Source: Spirochaetia bacterium
GTDB lineage: Bacteria > Spirochaetota > Spirochaetia > Sphaerochaetales > Sphaerochaetaceae
Direction of reading: 5' to 3'
Assembly: GCA_009929055.1 (NCBI GenBank)
Contig: SABI01000107.1
Coordinates: forward strand, 1 to 8,456
Length of the DNA stretch: 8,456 bases
Shown here piece after piece: positions 1-5,940 of this stretch. The first letter of the stretch is position 1; each line of letters starts with the position of its first letter. The notes under the pieces were generated by a model. That model was not told where the DNA came from, did not search any database, and worked only from the letters and a program-made list of their open reading frames with translations. A program made the translations under genes and the position numbers.

Positions 1-72
1 GCAGATATGCCGAACAGTAACCTTCTGTTCCTTATTGTTTGGTAGGAACAGTATACAACTCACTGACATCAC
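1..72 (-). CDS. Possible 5' end of a minus-strand gene running off the left edge
   Basis: One minus-strand frame is open from a GTG at 72-70 (or ATG at 69-67) to the window edge. It includes the plausible beta-strand-like stretch ILFLPNNKEQKVTVR. A strong AGGAGGT at 98-92 overlaps the dehydrogenase stop codon, but it lies about 19-22 nt from these starts, which is too far for normal use. An ATG at 91-89 abuts that AGGAGGT with no spacer and opens a 19-codon frame ending with TAA at 34-32. I cannot decide which start, if any, is real, and I assign no function. If it is a gene, it would be co-transcribed with the dehydrogenase, since no terminator separates them. Confidence 0.25.
   Translation of the reverse strand, partial: MMSVSCILFLPNNKEQKVTVRHIC
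12..51. repeat. Three overlapping half-sites forming two mutually exclusive hairpins
   Basis: GAACAG (12-17) can pair with CTGTTC (25-30) across a 7-nt loop. Alternatively CTGTTCCT (25-32) can pair with AGGAACAG (44-51) across an 11-nt loop, giving a perfect 8-bp stem. The central arm is shared, so only one hairpin can form at a time. No U-tract follows either stem on either strand, so this is not a simple intrinsic terminator. Confidence 0.6.
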
Positions 73-96
73 TATGAAGACTTTTTATCATACCTC

Positions 97-1005
97 CTAA
101 ATGGAAAAAAGATGCGTATCATTGATACGATCTAGTGCCAGTACTAATGCTTGAGTTCCTAAACTACCTTGACCAGAACCCTGTAATGAAATGTAGAGCT
201 GTTGTACCAAGGCTAAAGAGGGGAGGGCAAGACCCATCAAACGAGCTTCAGCGAGAGCAATACCCATATCTTTTACAAAATGGTCAATCATAAATCCAGG
301 ATCATAATTATTATCTAAAATTCGAGGAGCCATATTATTAAGAGACCAACACCCAGCAGCCCCCTTTGAAATAGTATCTATAAGAGCCTTACCATCTAAC
401 CCCGCTTTCCTTGCATATAAAAGCGATTCACACATACCAGCCATCGTTCCAGCTATAACAATCTGATTACACATCTTCGTATGCTGACCACTTCCACTCT
501 TACCTTGCAAAGTAGAACTACCCATAAGAGAGAAAAAAGGGAGGGCCTTTTCATAACTACCATCTGTTCCCCCTACCATAATCGTAAGGCGAGCCTCTTT
601 AGCACCTACATCTCCTCCACTTACTGGAGCATCGAGAGCATCACACCCTAGAGAAATTGCTTTTTTCTGAATATCAATCGCTAAAGAAGGTTCTGTGGTG
701 GTCATATCTATAAAAAGAGACTTATTACGAGCCCCACTAAAAAGACCAGATTCCCCAAAATATACATCTCGTACATCACTAGGATGCCCTACAATAGTAA
801 AGATAATGTCTGCTTCTTCAGCAATTTCTTTAGGACTATGAGCTACATGGGCTCCTAGTTTCTTTAAAGGGTCAGCCTTTTCTATTGTTCGATTAAATAC
901 AATCACTTTAGAAGCTAGTGGCATAATATGTTCACACATCCACCTACCCATCACACCAGTACCAATCCATCCTACAATAGGCTTTTCTTTCGTATTATTA
1001 TTCAT
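97..1005 (-). CDS. NAD(P)-dependent beta-hydroxyacid dehydrogenase (3-hydroxyisobutyrate dehydrogenase family)
   Basis: Predicted cytosolic oxidoreductase of 302 residues, the usual family length. The N-terminal Rossmann fold carries GTGVMG at residues 15-20. The strand ending in N38-R39 resembles members that prefer NADP over NAD (inference). The substrate-binding signature DAPVSGG lies at 125-131. The catalytic-lysine region GSGQHTKMCN has K177 and N180, and the all-helical C-terminal half keeps K245-D246. The family oxidises or reduces 3-hydroxyisobutyrate, tartronate semialdehyde, glyoxylate/succinic semialdehyde and similar short hydroxyacids, and the sequence does not show which substrate applies. 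A longer frame starts at ATG 1017, but GGAGG (1015-1011) lies five bases before ATG 1005, so 1005 is the better start. The gene is divergent from an ArsR-type repressor, which makes shared control possible but unproven. Confidence 0.9.
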   Translation of the reverse strand: MNNNTKEKPIVGWIGTGVMGRWMCEHIMPLASKVIVFNRTIEKADPLKKLGAHVAHSPKEIAEEADIIFTIVGHPSDVRDVYFGESGLFSGARNKSLFIDMTTTEPSLAIDIQKKAISLGCDALDAPVSGGDVGAKEARLTIMVGGTDGSYEKALPFFSLMGSSTLQGKSGSGQHTKMCNQIVIAGTMAGMCESLLYARKAGLDGKALIDTISKGAAGCWSLNNMAPRILDNNYDPGFMIDHFVKDMGIALAEARLMGLALPSLALVQQLYISLQGSGQGSLGTQALVLALDRINDTHLFSI

Positions 1006-1010
1006 TAAAA

Positions 1011-1015
1011 CCTCC
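1011..1015 (-). promoter_or_regulatory. Ribosome binding site that fixes the dehydrogenase start
   Basis: GGAGG on the minus strand sits five bases before ATG 1005-1003. It overlaps the alternative upstream ATG at 1017, which therefore cannot use it and has no site of its own. Confidence 0.75.
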
Positions 1016-1039
1016 ATATATATAGTTTGATTATGTTTG

Positions 1040-1054
1040 TATCTAAAATAGATA
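1040..1054. repeat. Palindrome TATCTA-AAA-TAGATA in the dehydrogenase/ArsR divergent region
   Basis: A perfect 6-bp inverted repeat with a 3-bp spacer lies about 35 bp upstream of the dehydrogenase start. It is a candidate operator or part of the leader. It is AT-rich, so chance occurrence is possible. Confidence 0.4.
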
Positions 1055-1077
1055 AAATATACTAATTTACAATCATA

Positions 1078-1107
1078 TTGCTAGAGAGTAATTCATTATG
1101 ATAGAAT
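1078..1107 (+). promoter_or_regulatory. Candidate arsR promoter (TTGCTA-18-TAGAAT)
   Basis: A -35-like TTGCTA (1078-1083) is separated by 18 bp from a -10-like TAGAAT (1102-1107). Transcription would begin near 1114-1116, at the start codon itself. No Shine-Dalgarno sequence precedes ATG 1116, which fits a leaderless or nearly leaderless message. The -10 is embedded in the 1089-1116 palindrome. A TATGAT at 1097-1102 is an alternative -10 without a good -35. Confidence 0.4.
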
Positions 1108-1116
1108 AATGAATTA
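1089..1116. promoter_or_regulatory. Perfect 11-bp inverted repeat, probable ArsR/SmtB-family autorepression operator
   Basis: The left arm TAATTCATTAT (1089-1099) and right arm ATAATGAATTA (1106-1116) are perfect reverse complements around the 6-bp spacer GATAGA. The right arm ends on the first base of the arsR start codon, and the palindrome covers the likely -10. The AT-rich, long-armed form resembles known operators of the SmtB/CzrA family (established family knowledge). Binding by the adjacent protein is inferred. Confidence 0.7.
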
Positions 1117-1430
1117 TGAGCAAGATAGAGTTAGAAAATATACCACCAGAAGAACATATTCAAGAAATAGCAGACTTCTTTAAAGTTTTCGGTGATTCAA
1201 CACGATTAAAGATCCTCTTTCTACTCCAAAACGGAGAGCTGTCAGTTCTCACAATCGCTCACTCACTTAATATGCAGCAATCTACTATCTCACAACAATT
1301 AAAGTTATTAAAAGTATCTCGATTAGTTCATAGTAGAAAAGAAGGACGCAGTATCTATTATCGTCTTAACGACGACCACATAGAACGCATCCTTGCTCTC
1401 GGAGTTGAACATTACGAAGAACTTATGTAA
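1116..1430 (+). CDS. ArsR/SmtB-family metal-sensing repressor with a zinc-type alpha-5 site
   Basis: A 104-residue winged-helix dimeric repressor that should leave its operator when metal binds. FFKVFGDSTRLKIL (21-34) is the conserved first part of the fold. The recognition helix region is LNMQQSTISQQLKLLK (51-66), and the wing is RKEGRSIYYRL (74-84). The protein has no cysteine, so it lacks the arsenic/cadmium-type alpha-3 site. The C-terminal helix has D86-x-H88-x10-H99-x2-E102, matching the spacing and ligands of the SmtB zinc site (CzrA has His in the last position). The His of the VSHQ motif that relays zinc binding to DNA release in CzrA is Gln here (Q60). No efflux or uptake gene is adjacent; the divergent neighbour is a hydroxyacid dehydrogenase. 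ATG 1116 lacks a Shine-Dalgarno but no better start fits. Confidence 0.9.
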   Translation: MSKIELENIPPEEHIQEIADFFKVFGDSTRLKILFLLQNGELSVLTIAHSLNMQQSTISQQLKLLKVSRLVHSRKEGRSIYYRLNDDHIERILALGVEHYEELM

Positions 1431-1441
1431 TCTTTAATTAC
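1427..1441 (+). terminator. Weak hairpin and T-rich tract at the arsR/argG junction
   Basis: GTAAT (1427-1431) and ATTAC (1437-1441) can form a 5-bp AU-rich stem around a 5-nt loop, followed on the plus strand by a pyrimidine tract with five consecutive T. It overlaps the arsR stop codon and the argG stop codon. It is a poor terminator by stem strength, so overlapping converging transcripts are likely. Confidence 0.25.
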
Positions 1442-2690
1442 CCTTCTTTTTCTCATCATCTAGTTCTTTTGCCTTTAACCAGTAGTGGTGAGCTTGAAGC
1501 CTTATCCCGTTAATATTGATGAATCCCTTACAATCAACTGGTTGGTACCCTCCAGCAACCTCCATACTCCCAAGCTTTTCATTATAGAGAGAGAAGGGGC
1601 TACTTACACCTGCACTAATCATTGTCCCTTTAAGAAGGGCAACCTTTGCAACACCAGTTATCAATTCTTGGCTTTTATTAATAGCAGCAGATAAGAAATC
1701 AAATTCAGGACTAAACCAATATCCATTATAGATAATTTCAGCGAATTTAGGCATAAGCATATCACGTAAGTGCATTACCTCTTTATCCATACAGATACCT
1801 TCTAAATCGCGATGAGCGAACCATAAAATAGATCCTCCAGGAGTCTCATACACACCACGACTTTTAATACCAACATACCTATTTTCAACCATATCGACCC
1901 TGCCAATAGCATTATCGTGACCTATTTTATTTAGATAGATAAATAACTCAAGGGGAGTGTCTATAACAGTACCATCATTTTCATTAGTTACCTTTACAGG
2001 AATCCCATCAACAAATTCTACAGCGATAATTGTTTGCTCATCTGGAGCATCAACAGGACTTACTGTGTGACTGAAAACCTCAGGTGGACAAGGAATACTT
2101 GGATCTTCTAAAATACCCGCTTCATGAGAGATATGGAGAAGATTCTCATCTTCGCTATACGGCTTTTTCGTTGAAGCTTTAATTTGAATATTATACTTTG
2201 TAGGATAATTAATCATATGACTTCTCCCTTCAAACTCACTCAACCATTCTGTATCTTTCCATGGAGCAATAATTTTAACTTCTGGCATCAAAGCATAATA
2301 TCCTAATTCAAAACGCACTTGATCATTACCCTTACCAGTTGCCCCATGAGCGACATATAAAGTGTTTTCTTTCTTTGCTATCTCTATGTGACGTTTTGCA
2401 ATAATAGGGCGAGCAATACTCGTACCAAGTAGATACCTTCCTTCATACATAGCATTAGCCTTCAATGCATGAAAAATATAATCTGTAACAAATTCTTCAC
2501 GAAGATCTTCTACATAAACCTTAGAAGCACCAGTAGCATATGCCTTCTCCTTGATTGCTTCAAAATCTTCCTTTTGACCAACATTTGCCACATACGCAAT
2601 AACATCAAACCCTTTGTTAGCCAACCACTTCAAAATAACAGAAGTATCAAGACCTCCACTATATGCTAATACTACTTTTTCTTTCGCCAT
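1434..2690 (-). CDS. argG: Argininosuccinate synthase
   Basis: Catalyses the ATP-dependent ligation of citrulline and aspartate to argininosuccinate in the cytosol, the penultimate step of arginine synthesis. The 418 residues are slightly over the common length of about 400. The N-type ATP pyrophosphatase P-loop is AYSGGLDTSV (9-18). YEGRYLLGTSIARP (82-95) and HGATGKGNDQVRFE (115-128) are the citrulline/aspartate and ATP contact regions typical of the family. The C-terminus ends in a charged lysine-rich tail. AAGGTGG (2703-2697) lies six bases before the ATG, supporting the start. No argH or other arginine gene is in the window. The gene is tail to tail with arsR, with only 3 bp between stop codons, and downstream of a lipoprotein gene on the same strand across 123 bp. 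Confidence 0.97.
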   Translation of the reverse strand: MAKEKVVLAYSGGLDTSVILKWLANKGFDVIAYVANVGQKEDFEAIKEKAYATGASKVYVEDLREEFVTDYIFHALKANAMYEGRYLLGTSIARPIIAKRHIEIAKKENTLYVAHGATGKGNDQVRFELGYYALMPEVKIIAPWKDTEWLSEFEGRSHMINYPTKYNIQIKASTKKPYSEDENLLHISHEAGILEDPSIPCPPEVFSHTVSPVDAPDEQTIIAVEFVDGIPVKVTNENDGTVIDTPLELFIYLNKIGHDNAIGRVDMVENRYVGIKSRGVYETPGGSILWFAHRDLEGICMDKEVMHLRDMLMPKFAEIIYNGYWFSPEFDFLSAAINKSQELITGVAKVALLKGTMISAGVSSPFSLYNEKLGSMEVAGGYQPVDCKGFININGIRLQAHHYWLKAKELDDEKKKGN

Positions 2691-2739
2691 ATTTATCCAC
2701 CTTATTATACAAGAACGTATATATACTCATTTATACCCA

Positions 2740-2769
2740 TGAATATTGCATATTAATTGATTATATTCA
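2740..2769. promoter_or_regulatory. Inverted repeat and -10-like element upstream of argG
   Basis: TGAATAT (2740-2746) and ATATTCA (2763-2769) form a perfect 7-bp inverted repeat with a 16-bp spacer. A minus-strand TATAAT (2765-2760) overlaps one arm and would start transcription around 2753, leaving a leader of about 60 nt before argG. No good -35 was found at 16-18 bp. The half-sites recall the TGAAT/ATTCA core of ArgR boxes, but the spacing does not match. Confidence 0.3.
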
Positions 2770-2813
2770 AGTGTGTATTGTATAAATATGCAAAAAAAAG
2801 AGAAAGCATAATA

Positions 2814-3242
2814 TTACCTAAGAGAAATATCTAAAGGAATATTAAGATCGGTTAACTTAATCCTTGAGCTCCTAGCTGCAAGATAGGGCTCAACTTCCCC
2901 TTCCTTATAAAGATTATAAGTAAGAATAAATAGATGGGAGGGATTAATCTCCTCACTTAAATATCTAAGAGTATAATTAACAGGAAATCTTTGAGGATTA
3001 TTTATCGTTTGCGAAACAATAAAAGTAGAAGAATTATCTACTGGATTTATTTGGTTAAGGGTAATGACAAGACGAACACGAGATGGAAAGTATAAATCTC
3101 CGGGATAACGCACTACTCCTGTAAAGATTTCATAAGTTGGTGATTGAATACTATTAGATAAAATCGCAGATTGACAACTTAATACAAAAAATGAAAAACA
3201 TATTGAGATAATCATCATATATATAAAAGTCAATCGCTTCAC
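2814..3242 (-). CDS. YbaY-like envelope lipoprotein
   Basis: A 142-residue exported protein. MKR is followed by a hydrophobic stretch (about 5-20) and the lipobox VLSC with C23 as the predicted lipidated cysteine. The mature part looks like the YbaY-type lipoprotein domain: a small beta-sandwich with GVVRYPGDLYFPSRVRLVI (about 42-60), a SQTINNPQRFPVNYTLRY segment and an INPSHLFILTY segment. These correspond to the family's 'G-x-V-x-Y ... LP ... Q-x-P-x-x-F ... I-x-P-x-x-Y' pattern, matched by eye. Function is poorly defined in the family and a binding or chaperone-like envelope role has been suggested. The start is GTG at 3242-3240, with AAGGAG (3254-3249) six bases upstream. It is divergent from the perR-like gene and upstream of argG on the same strand. 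Confidence 0.75.
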   Translation of the reverse strand: MKRLTFIYMMIISICFSFFVLSCQSAILSNSIQSPTYEIFTGVVRYPGDLYFPSRVRLVITLNQINPVDNSSTFIVSQTINNPQRFPVNYTLRYLSEEINPSHLFILTYNLYKEGEVEPYLAARSSRIKLTDLNIPLDISLR

Positions 3243-3449
3243 TCTCTTCTCCTTCTTCTACTATACAGAACAACACACCGATGAGGAAGTGTAATAGCTC
3301 CTAAAATGTAACAAGATAAAAACGATATTTATTAAAGAAATACTATTTATTAATCTTTAATTTTGCCTTATCATACAATTAAAACAAGTAATGACATATG
3401 AAGCTACTAATTATCTGCTAATTACTAAATAAAAAGAGGAAATTAAAAG
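3243..3449. other. Divergent intergenic region between the lipoprotein gene and perR
   Basis: 207 bp, AT-rich, no open frame of note. It holds the lipoprotein ribosome site at 3249-3254, a weak plus-strand promoter (TTGCCT 3363-3368, 18 bp, AGTAAT 3387-3392) and the repeated CTAATTA units at 3407-3424. No convincing promoter was found for the lipoprotein. Confidence 0.5.
3407..3424. promoter_or_regulatory. Repeated CTAATTA units, candidate PerR/Fur-type autoregulatory site
   Basis: CTAATTA occurs at 3407-3413 and again at 3418-3424, an 11-bp period close to one helical turn. The self-complementary core TAATTA also makes the pair an inverted repeat around TCTGC. The site lies in the leader just before perR. 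It does not match the 7-1-7 Per box closely, so the assignment is tentative. Confidence 0.35.
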
Positions 3450-3860
3450 ATGCAAACCTACTATAACAATGAGATAACGCTACTAAAAACATTCGATATT
3501 AGACCATTAAACCATAGAGTTGCGGTTTTAGAGTACCTAAACACACACCGAACACACCCAACAGCAGACGATATCTATAATGGACTAAAAACAACGATGG
3601 CTTCTATCTCACGAACTACTGTGTATAATGTATTACATCTCCTTGTTGATAAAAAAGTAATTAGTACAGTTGGTATTGATGCTCAAGAGATGCGTTACGA
3701 CGCCCAAACGACCCCCCACTTACACTTTAAATGTGATCAATGTGGTAAAATCTACGATATGTTCGACGCAACTATTCCAGAAATCTCCCTTGAACCTAAT
3801 TTTACGGTTCATAATGTAACAGTCTATATAAGTGGACTTTGCCCAGATTGTAGTAAATAA
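3450..3860 (+). CDS. perR: PerR-type Fur-family peroxide/metal-responsive repressor
   Basis: A 136-residue dimeric DNA-binding repressor. The N-terminal winged helix runs from about 15 to 80, with THPTADDIY (35-43) and ISRTTVYNVLHLL (53-65) as the recognition region. The regulatory metal site of PerR (Bacillus H37, D85, H91, H93, D104) is present as H36, D84, H90, H92 and D103. D84 and D103 are the aspartates that separate PerR from iron-sensing Fur, where glutamate is common. The structural zinc site is C95-x2-C98 and C131-x2-C134. In the family, peroxide oxidises metal-bound histidines and releases DNA. GAGGA (3436-3440) lies nine bases before the ATG. No catalase, peroxiredoxin or iron gene is adjacent. 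It converges on hflC, with a bidirectional terminator between them. Confidence 0.88.
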   Translation: MQTYYNNEITLLKTFDIRPLNHRVAVLEYLNTHRTHPTADDIYNGLKTTMASISRTTVYNVLHLLVDKKVISTVGIDAQEMRYDAQTTPHLHFKCDQCGKIYDMFDATIPEISLEPNFTVHNVTVYISGLCPDCSK

Positions 3861-3879
3861 TTATTAGCTTATATTGAAT

Positions 3880-3920
3880 AAAAGCCACTATTGCTTTAAC
3901 ACAATAGTGGCCATAATTTT
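3880..3920. terminator. Bidirectional intrinsic terminator between perR and hflC
   Basis: GCCACTATTG (3884-3893) and CAATAGTGGC (3902-3911) form a perfect 10-bp stem with an 8-nt loop. On the plus strand it is followed by CATAATTTT. On the minus strand it is followed directly by TTTTATT. It can therefore end both perR and hflKC transcripts. Confidence 0.88.
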
Positions 3921-3939
3921 GCTCTAACACTTAAAATTT

Positions 3940-4923
3940 TTACAATTCTGTTGGAGTATACATTACATTAAAGTAATCCATATCTGTGCTAAAGATTTTA
4001 TTAAGTGCAGGAATAGTCTTTTTATAAGACTCTAAGGTTCTCCATAAAGTAAAGAACTCAGGGTCTGCTTGATAACTTGTAGCATAGATGTTTGTGGCTT
4101 TAGCATCAGCTACACCTTTAATCTCTTCACTACGAGCATAAGCCTGACTTATGATACTCTTCTTATCATTTTCAGTTTTACCAACCCATCTTGCTTGTTG
4201 CCCTTCACCATACGATCTATAAGCTTCTGCAATCTGGTTTCTTTCTTTGATCATTCTCTGATACACACTTTGAGTTAAATCATCACTATAACGGATCTGT
4301 CTAATAACAATATCGATAACTTCGATACCAAACTCAGCAGTAAAATTGCTAGCCATAGAGAGCATTTGAGTAGAAAGACGTTCACGACCTACAAAAATAG
4401 ATTCTTGTTGAATTTCAGTACGTGTAAGATTGCGTAATTGTTCAGCATCTTCTAAACTCTCAACATTTTGAACTTGATCTTCAATTTTCAAATTATTAAT
4501 ATTATTTGAATTTCTTACCGCTTCATTGAGATAGTTTTCACTAATAACTGTACGGATAGTAGAATCAATAACATCATTTAATCTAAGAATACCATTAGAA
4601 AGGGTATTAACAGATTGATAGAAAATTGATGGATTAGAAATTCTCCAGCGAGCAGTAGTGTCTACCCAGATAAATTGATTTTCCTTGGTAGGGATACGTT
4701 GAGCATCACCGTCCCAAGACATAATCATCTTCGGATAAATAATTACATTATCTACTACAGGAACACGGATTTTCAAACCAGCATCTTCATAGGTGTTAAC
4801 AATACGCCCAAAACGGGTCACTACCGCTAATTCACCCTCTTGTATGATGAAAAAAGGACCTAATAACAATAAAATAATCACAAGGATTACTAGAACTACC
4901 ACAGTTGTGATTAATTTTTTCAT
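3940..4923 (-). CDS. hflC: HflC, SPFH-domain membrane protease modulator
   Basis: Partner of HflK in the inner-membrane complex that surrounds the FtsH protease and tunes membrane-protein degradation. 327 residues, close to the usual length. One N-terminal membrane anchor (about 5-26) is followed by the SPFH/band-7 domain beginning FIIQEGELAVVTRFGRI (25-41) and the conserved stretch with WVDTTARWRISNP. A long charged helical region follows, including RMIKERNQIAEAYRSYGEG. The C-terminus has DPEFFTLWRTLESYK and ends near DMDYFNVMYTPTEL, equivalent to the DPDFYAF and DSDFFRYMKTP ends of Escherichia HflC. The start ATG 4923 overlaps the hflK stop in an ATGA. GGAGGT inside the hflK end provides the ribosome site five to six bases upstream, so the two are translationally coupled. 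No ftsH is in the window. Confidence 0.95.
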   Translation of the reverse strand: MKKLITTVVVLVILVIILLLLGPFFIIQEGELAVVTRFGRIVNTYEDAGLKIRVPVVDNVIIYPKMIMSWDGDAQRIPTKENQFIWVDTTARWRISNPSIFYQSVNTLSNGILRLNDVIDSTIRTVISENYLNEAVRNSNNINNLKIEDQVQNVESLEDAEQLRNLTRTEIQQESIFVGRERLSTQMLSMASNFTAEFGIEVIDIVIRQIRYSDDLTQSVYQRMIKERNQIAEAYRSYGEGQQARWVGKTENDKKSIISQAYARSEEIKGVADAKATNIYATSYQADPEFFTLWRTLESYKKTIPALNKIFSTDMDYFNVMYTPTEL

Positions 4924-5906
4924 TTTACACCTCCCACAGAGTTAATTTGGCTAATGGGAAGGAAATTCTCTAACGTCTTATCGATAAGGGTAAGATTACC
5001 TGTATTAGCACTATTTAAGAGGTCTTCCATCGTTTCAATGTATAATCTACGAGCAGTAATATCTTTGCTATTCATATATGCTTCTCGAACCGAATTAAAC
5101 CTAGCAACATCACCTTCAGCGTTGTTTACCCTCTCAGCAGCATATCCTTCAGCTACCTGTAAGATTTTACTCGCTTCACCTTGTGCCCGAGGGATCTCTT
5201 TATTATAAGATTGTTTTCCTTCATTAATAAAGCGACTCATATCCTGAATAGCTTTATTTACATCCTCAAAAGCATCTTGAACTTCACCAGCTGGGGGAAC
5301 GATGTTCTGTAATTTAACAGTCACAATTTTAACCCCTAAATCATAAGAATCAAAAGTCTCTTGCATCCTTTCTTGAGATTCAAGTTCAATTGCAGTTCTT
5401 TCACTCGACATAATTGCTAAAATAGGTAAGTCACCTACAAGTAAGTTAAGGACAGATTGGCTAATATCACGAATAGTCTTATCCTTTTCTCTTACCTTGA
5501 AAAGCCATTTTGCAGGATCTTCAATTCGGTATTGAATAATCCATTGAACATCAACAATATTCAAATCTCCAGTAAGCATAATAGACTCACCAGCAGAAGA
5601 CCCTGAAGGGGAATTCATAAAGTTTGAATTAAATGCAGAAGGGGAGGTTTGCCCAAACGTCATCGTTTGTACAACTCTCGTTGGAACATTAAAGTTCTTA
5701 TCGATTCCTAAAGGTAATTTTGTTTGTAACCCTGGACCTACTGTTCTATTATATTTGCCTAATCGTAAAACTACCGATTGTTCACTCTGATCCACTACAA
5801 AAAAGCTACTCATTACTAAAGCAAATAGTAATACAACACCAATAATAGCTATAATCAGTTTAGGACTTAAGCGAAAAGCTCCTTGGGATGCTCCCGAATT
5901 ATTCAT
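4920..5906 (-). CDS. hflK: HflK, SPFH-domain membrane protease modulator
   Basis: First gene of the hflKC operon, 328 residues from the chosen start. It has a short polar N-terminus, a single membrane segment (about 17-38), and then VVDQSEQSVVLRLGKYNRT (37-55) and VGPGLQTKLP (56-65), the hallmark start of the HflK SPFH domain. A long helical coiled region (EGKQSYNKEIPRAQGEASKI and AEGYAAERV) precedes the C-terminal RRLYIETMEDLL and a PISQ ending, like the RLYIETME and LPLDQ of Escherichia HflK. It is shorter than that protein (about 420) because the Gly-rich N-terminal region is missing. A longer frame begins at 5945, but AAGGAGG (5920-5914) seven bases before ATG 5906 fixes the start there. 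The 13 extra codons coincide with a promoter-proximal hairpin and are not coding. Confidence 0.95.
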   Translation of the reverse strand: MNNSGASQGAFRLSPKLIIAIIGVVLLFALVMSSFFVVDQSEQSVVLRLGKYNRTVGPGLQTKLPLGIDKNFNVPTRVVQTMTFGQTSPSAFNSNFMNSPSGSSAGESIMLTGDLNIVDVQWIIQYRIEDPAKWLFKVREKDKTIRDISQSVLNLLVGDLPILAIMSSERTAIELESQERMQETFDSYDLGVKIVTVKLQNIVPPAGEVQDAFEDVNKAIQDMSRFINEGKQSYNKEIPRAQGEASKILQVAEGYAAERVNNAEGDVARFNSVREAYMNSKDITARRLYIETMEDLLNSANTGNLTLIDKTLENFLPISQINSVGGVK

Positions 5907-5913
5907 TGCATCT

Positions 5914-5920
5914 CCTCCTT
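5914..5920 (-). promoter_or_regulatory. Ribosome binding site that fixes the hflK start
   Basis: AAGGAGG on the minus strand lies seven bases before ATG 5906-5904. The upstream in-frame ATG at 5945 has no comparable site. Confidence 0.85.
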
Positions 5921-5927
5921 GAAAATT

Positions 5928-5940
5928 CCGACAAAGTCGG
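5928..5940 (-). promoter_or_regulatory. GC-rich hairpin at the 5' end of the hflKC leader
   Basis: On the minus strand CCGAC-TTT-GTCGG makes a 5-bp stem with a triloop. It lies a few bases downstream of the predicted transcription start and seven bases upstream of the ribosome site. A stabilising 5' stem or a small regulatory stem is plausible. Confidence 0.45.

Noticed and set aside
11..31. LexA-type SOS box from the GAAC...GTTC arms
   Set aside because: The spacing between GAAC and GTTC is far longer than the 4 bp of a Gram-positive LexA box, and no promoter is evident.
1006..1017. Longer dehydrogenase start at ATG 1017
   Set aside because: It overlaps GGAGG, which serves ATG 1005, and has no ribosome site of its own.
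1485..1694. Open frame on the plus strand within argG
   Set aside because: It is antisense to a well-conserved gene and has no recognisable protein features.
2704..2709. Minus-strand TATAAT just upstream of the argG ribosome site
   Set aside because: As a -10 it would start transcription inside or after the ribosome site (2703-2697), so it is unlikely to serve argG.
2790..2813. T-tract after the lipoprotein gene as an intrinsic terminator
   Set aside because: There is a run of eight T on the minus strand, but no preceding stem of useful strength.
4954..5208. Open frame opposite hflK (and a similar one opposite hflC at 4069-4278)
   Set aside because: These are shadows of strongly recognised coding sequence on the other strand.
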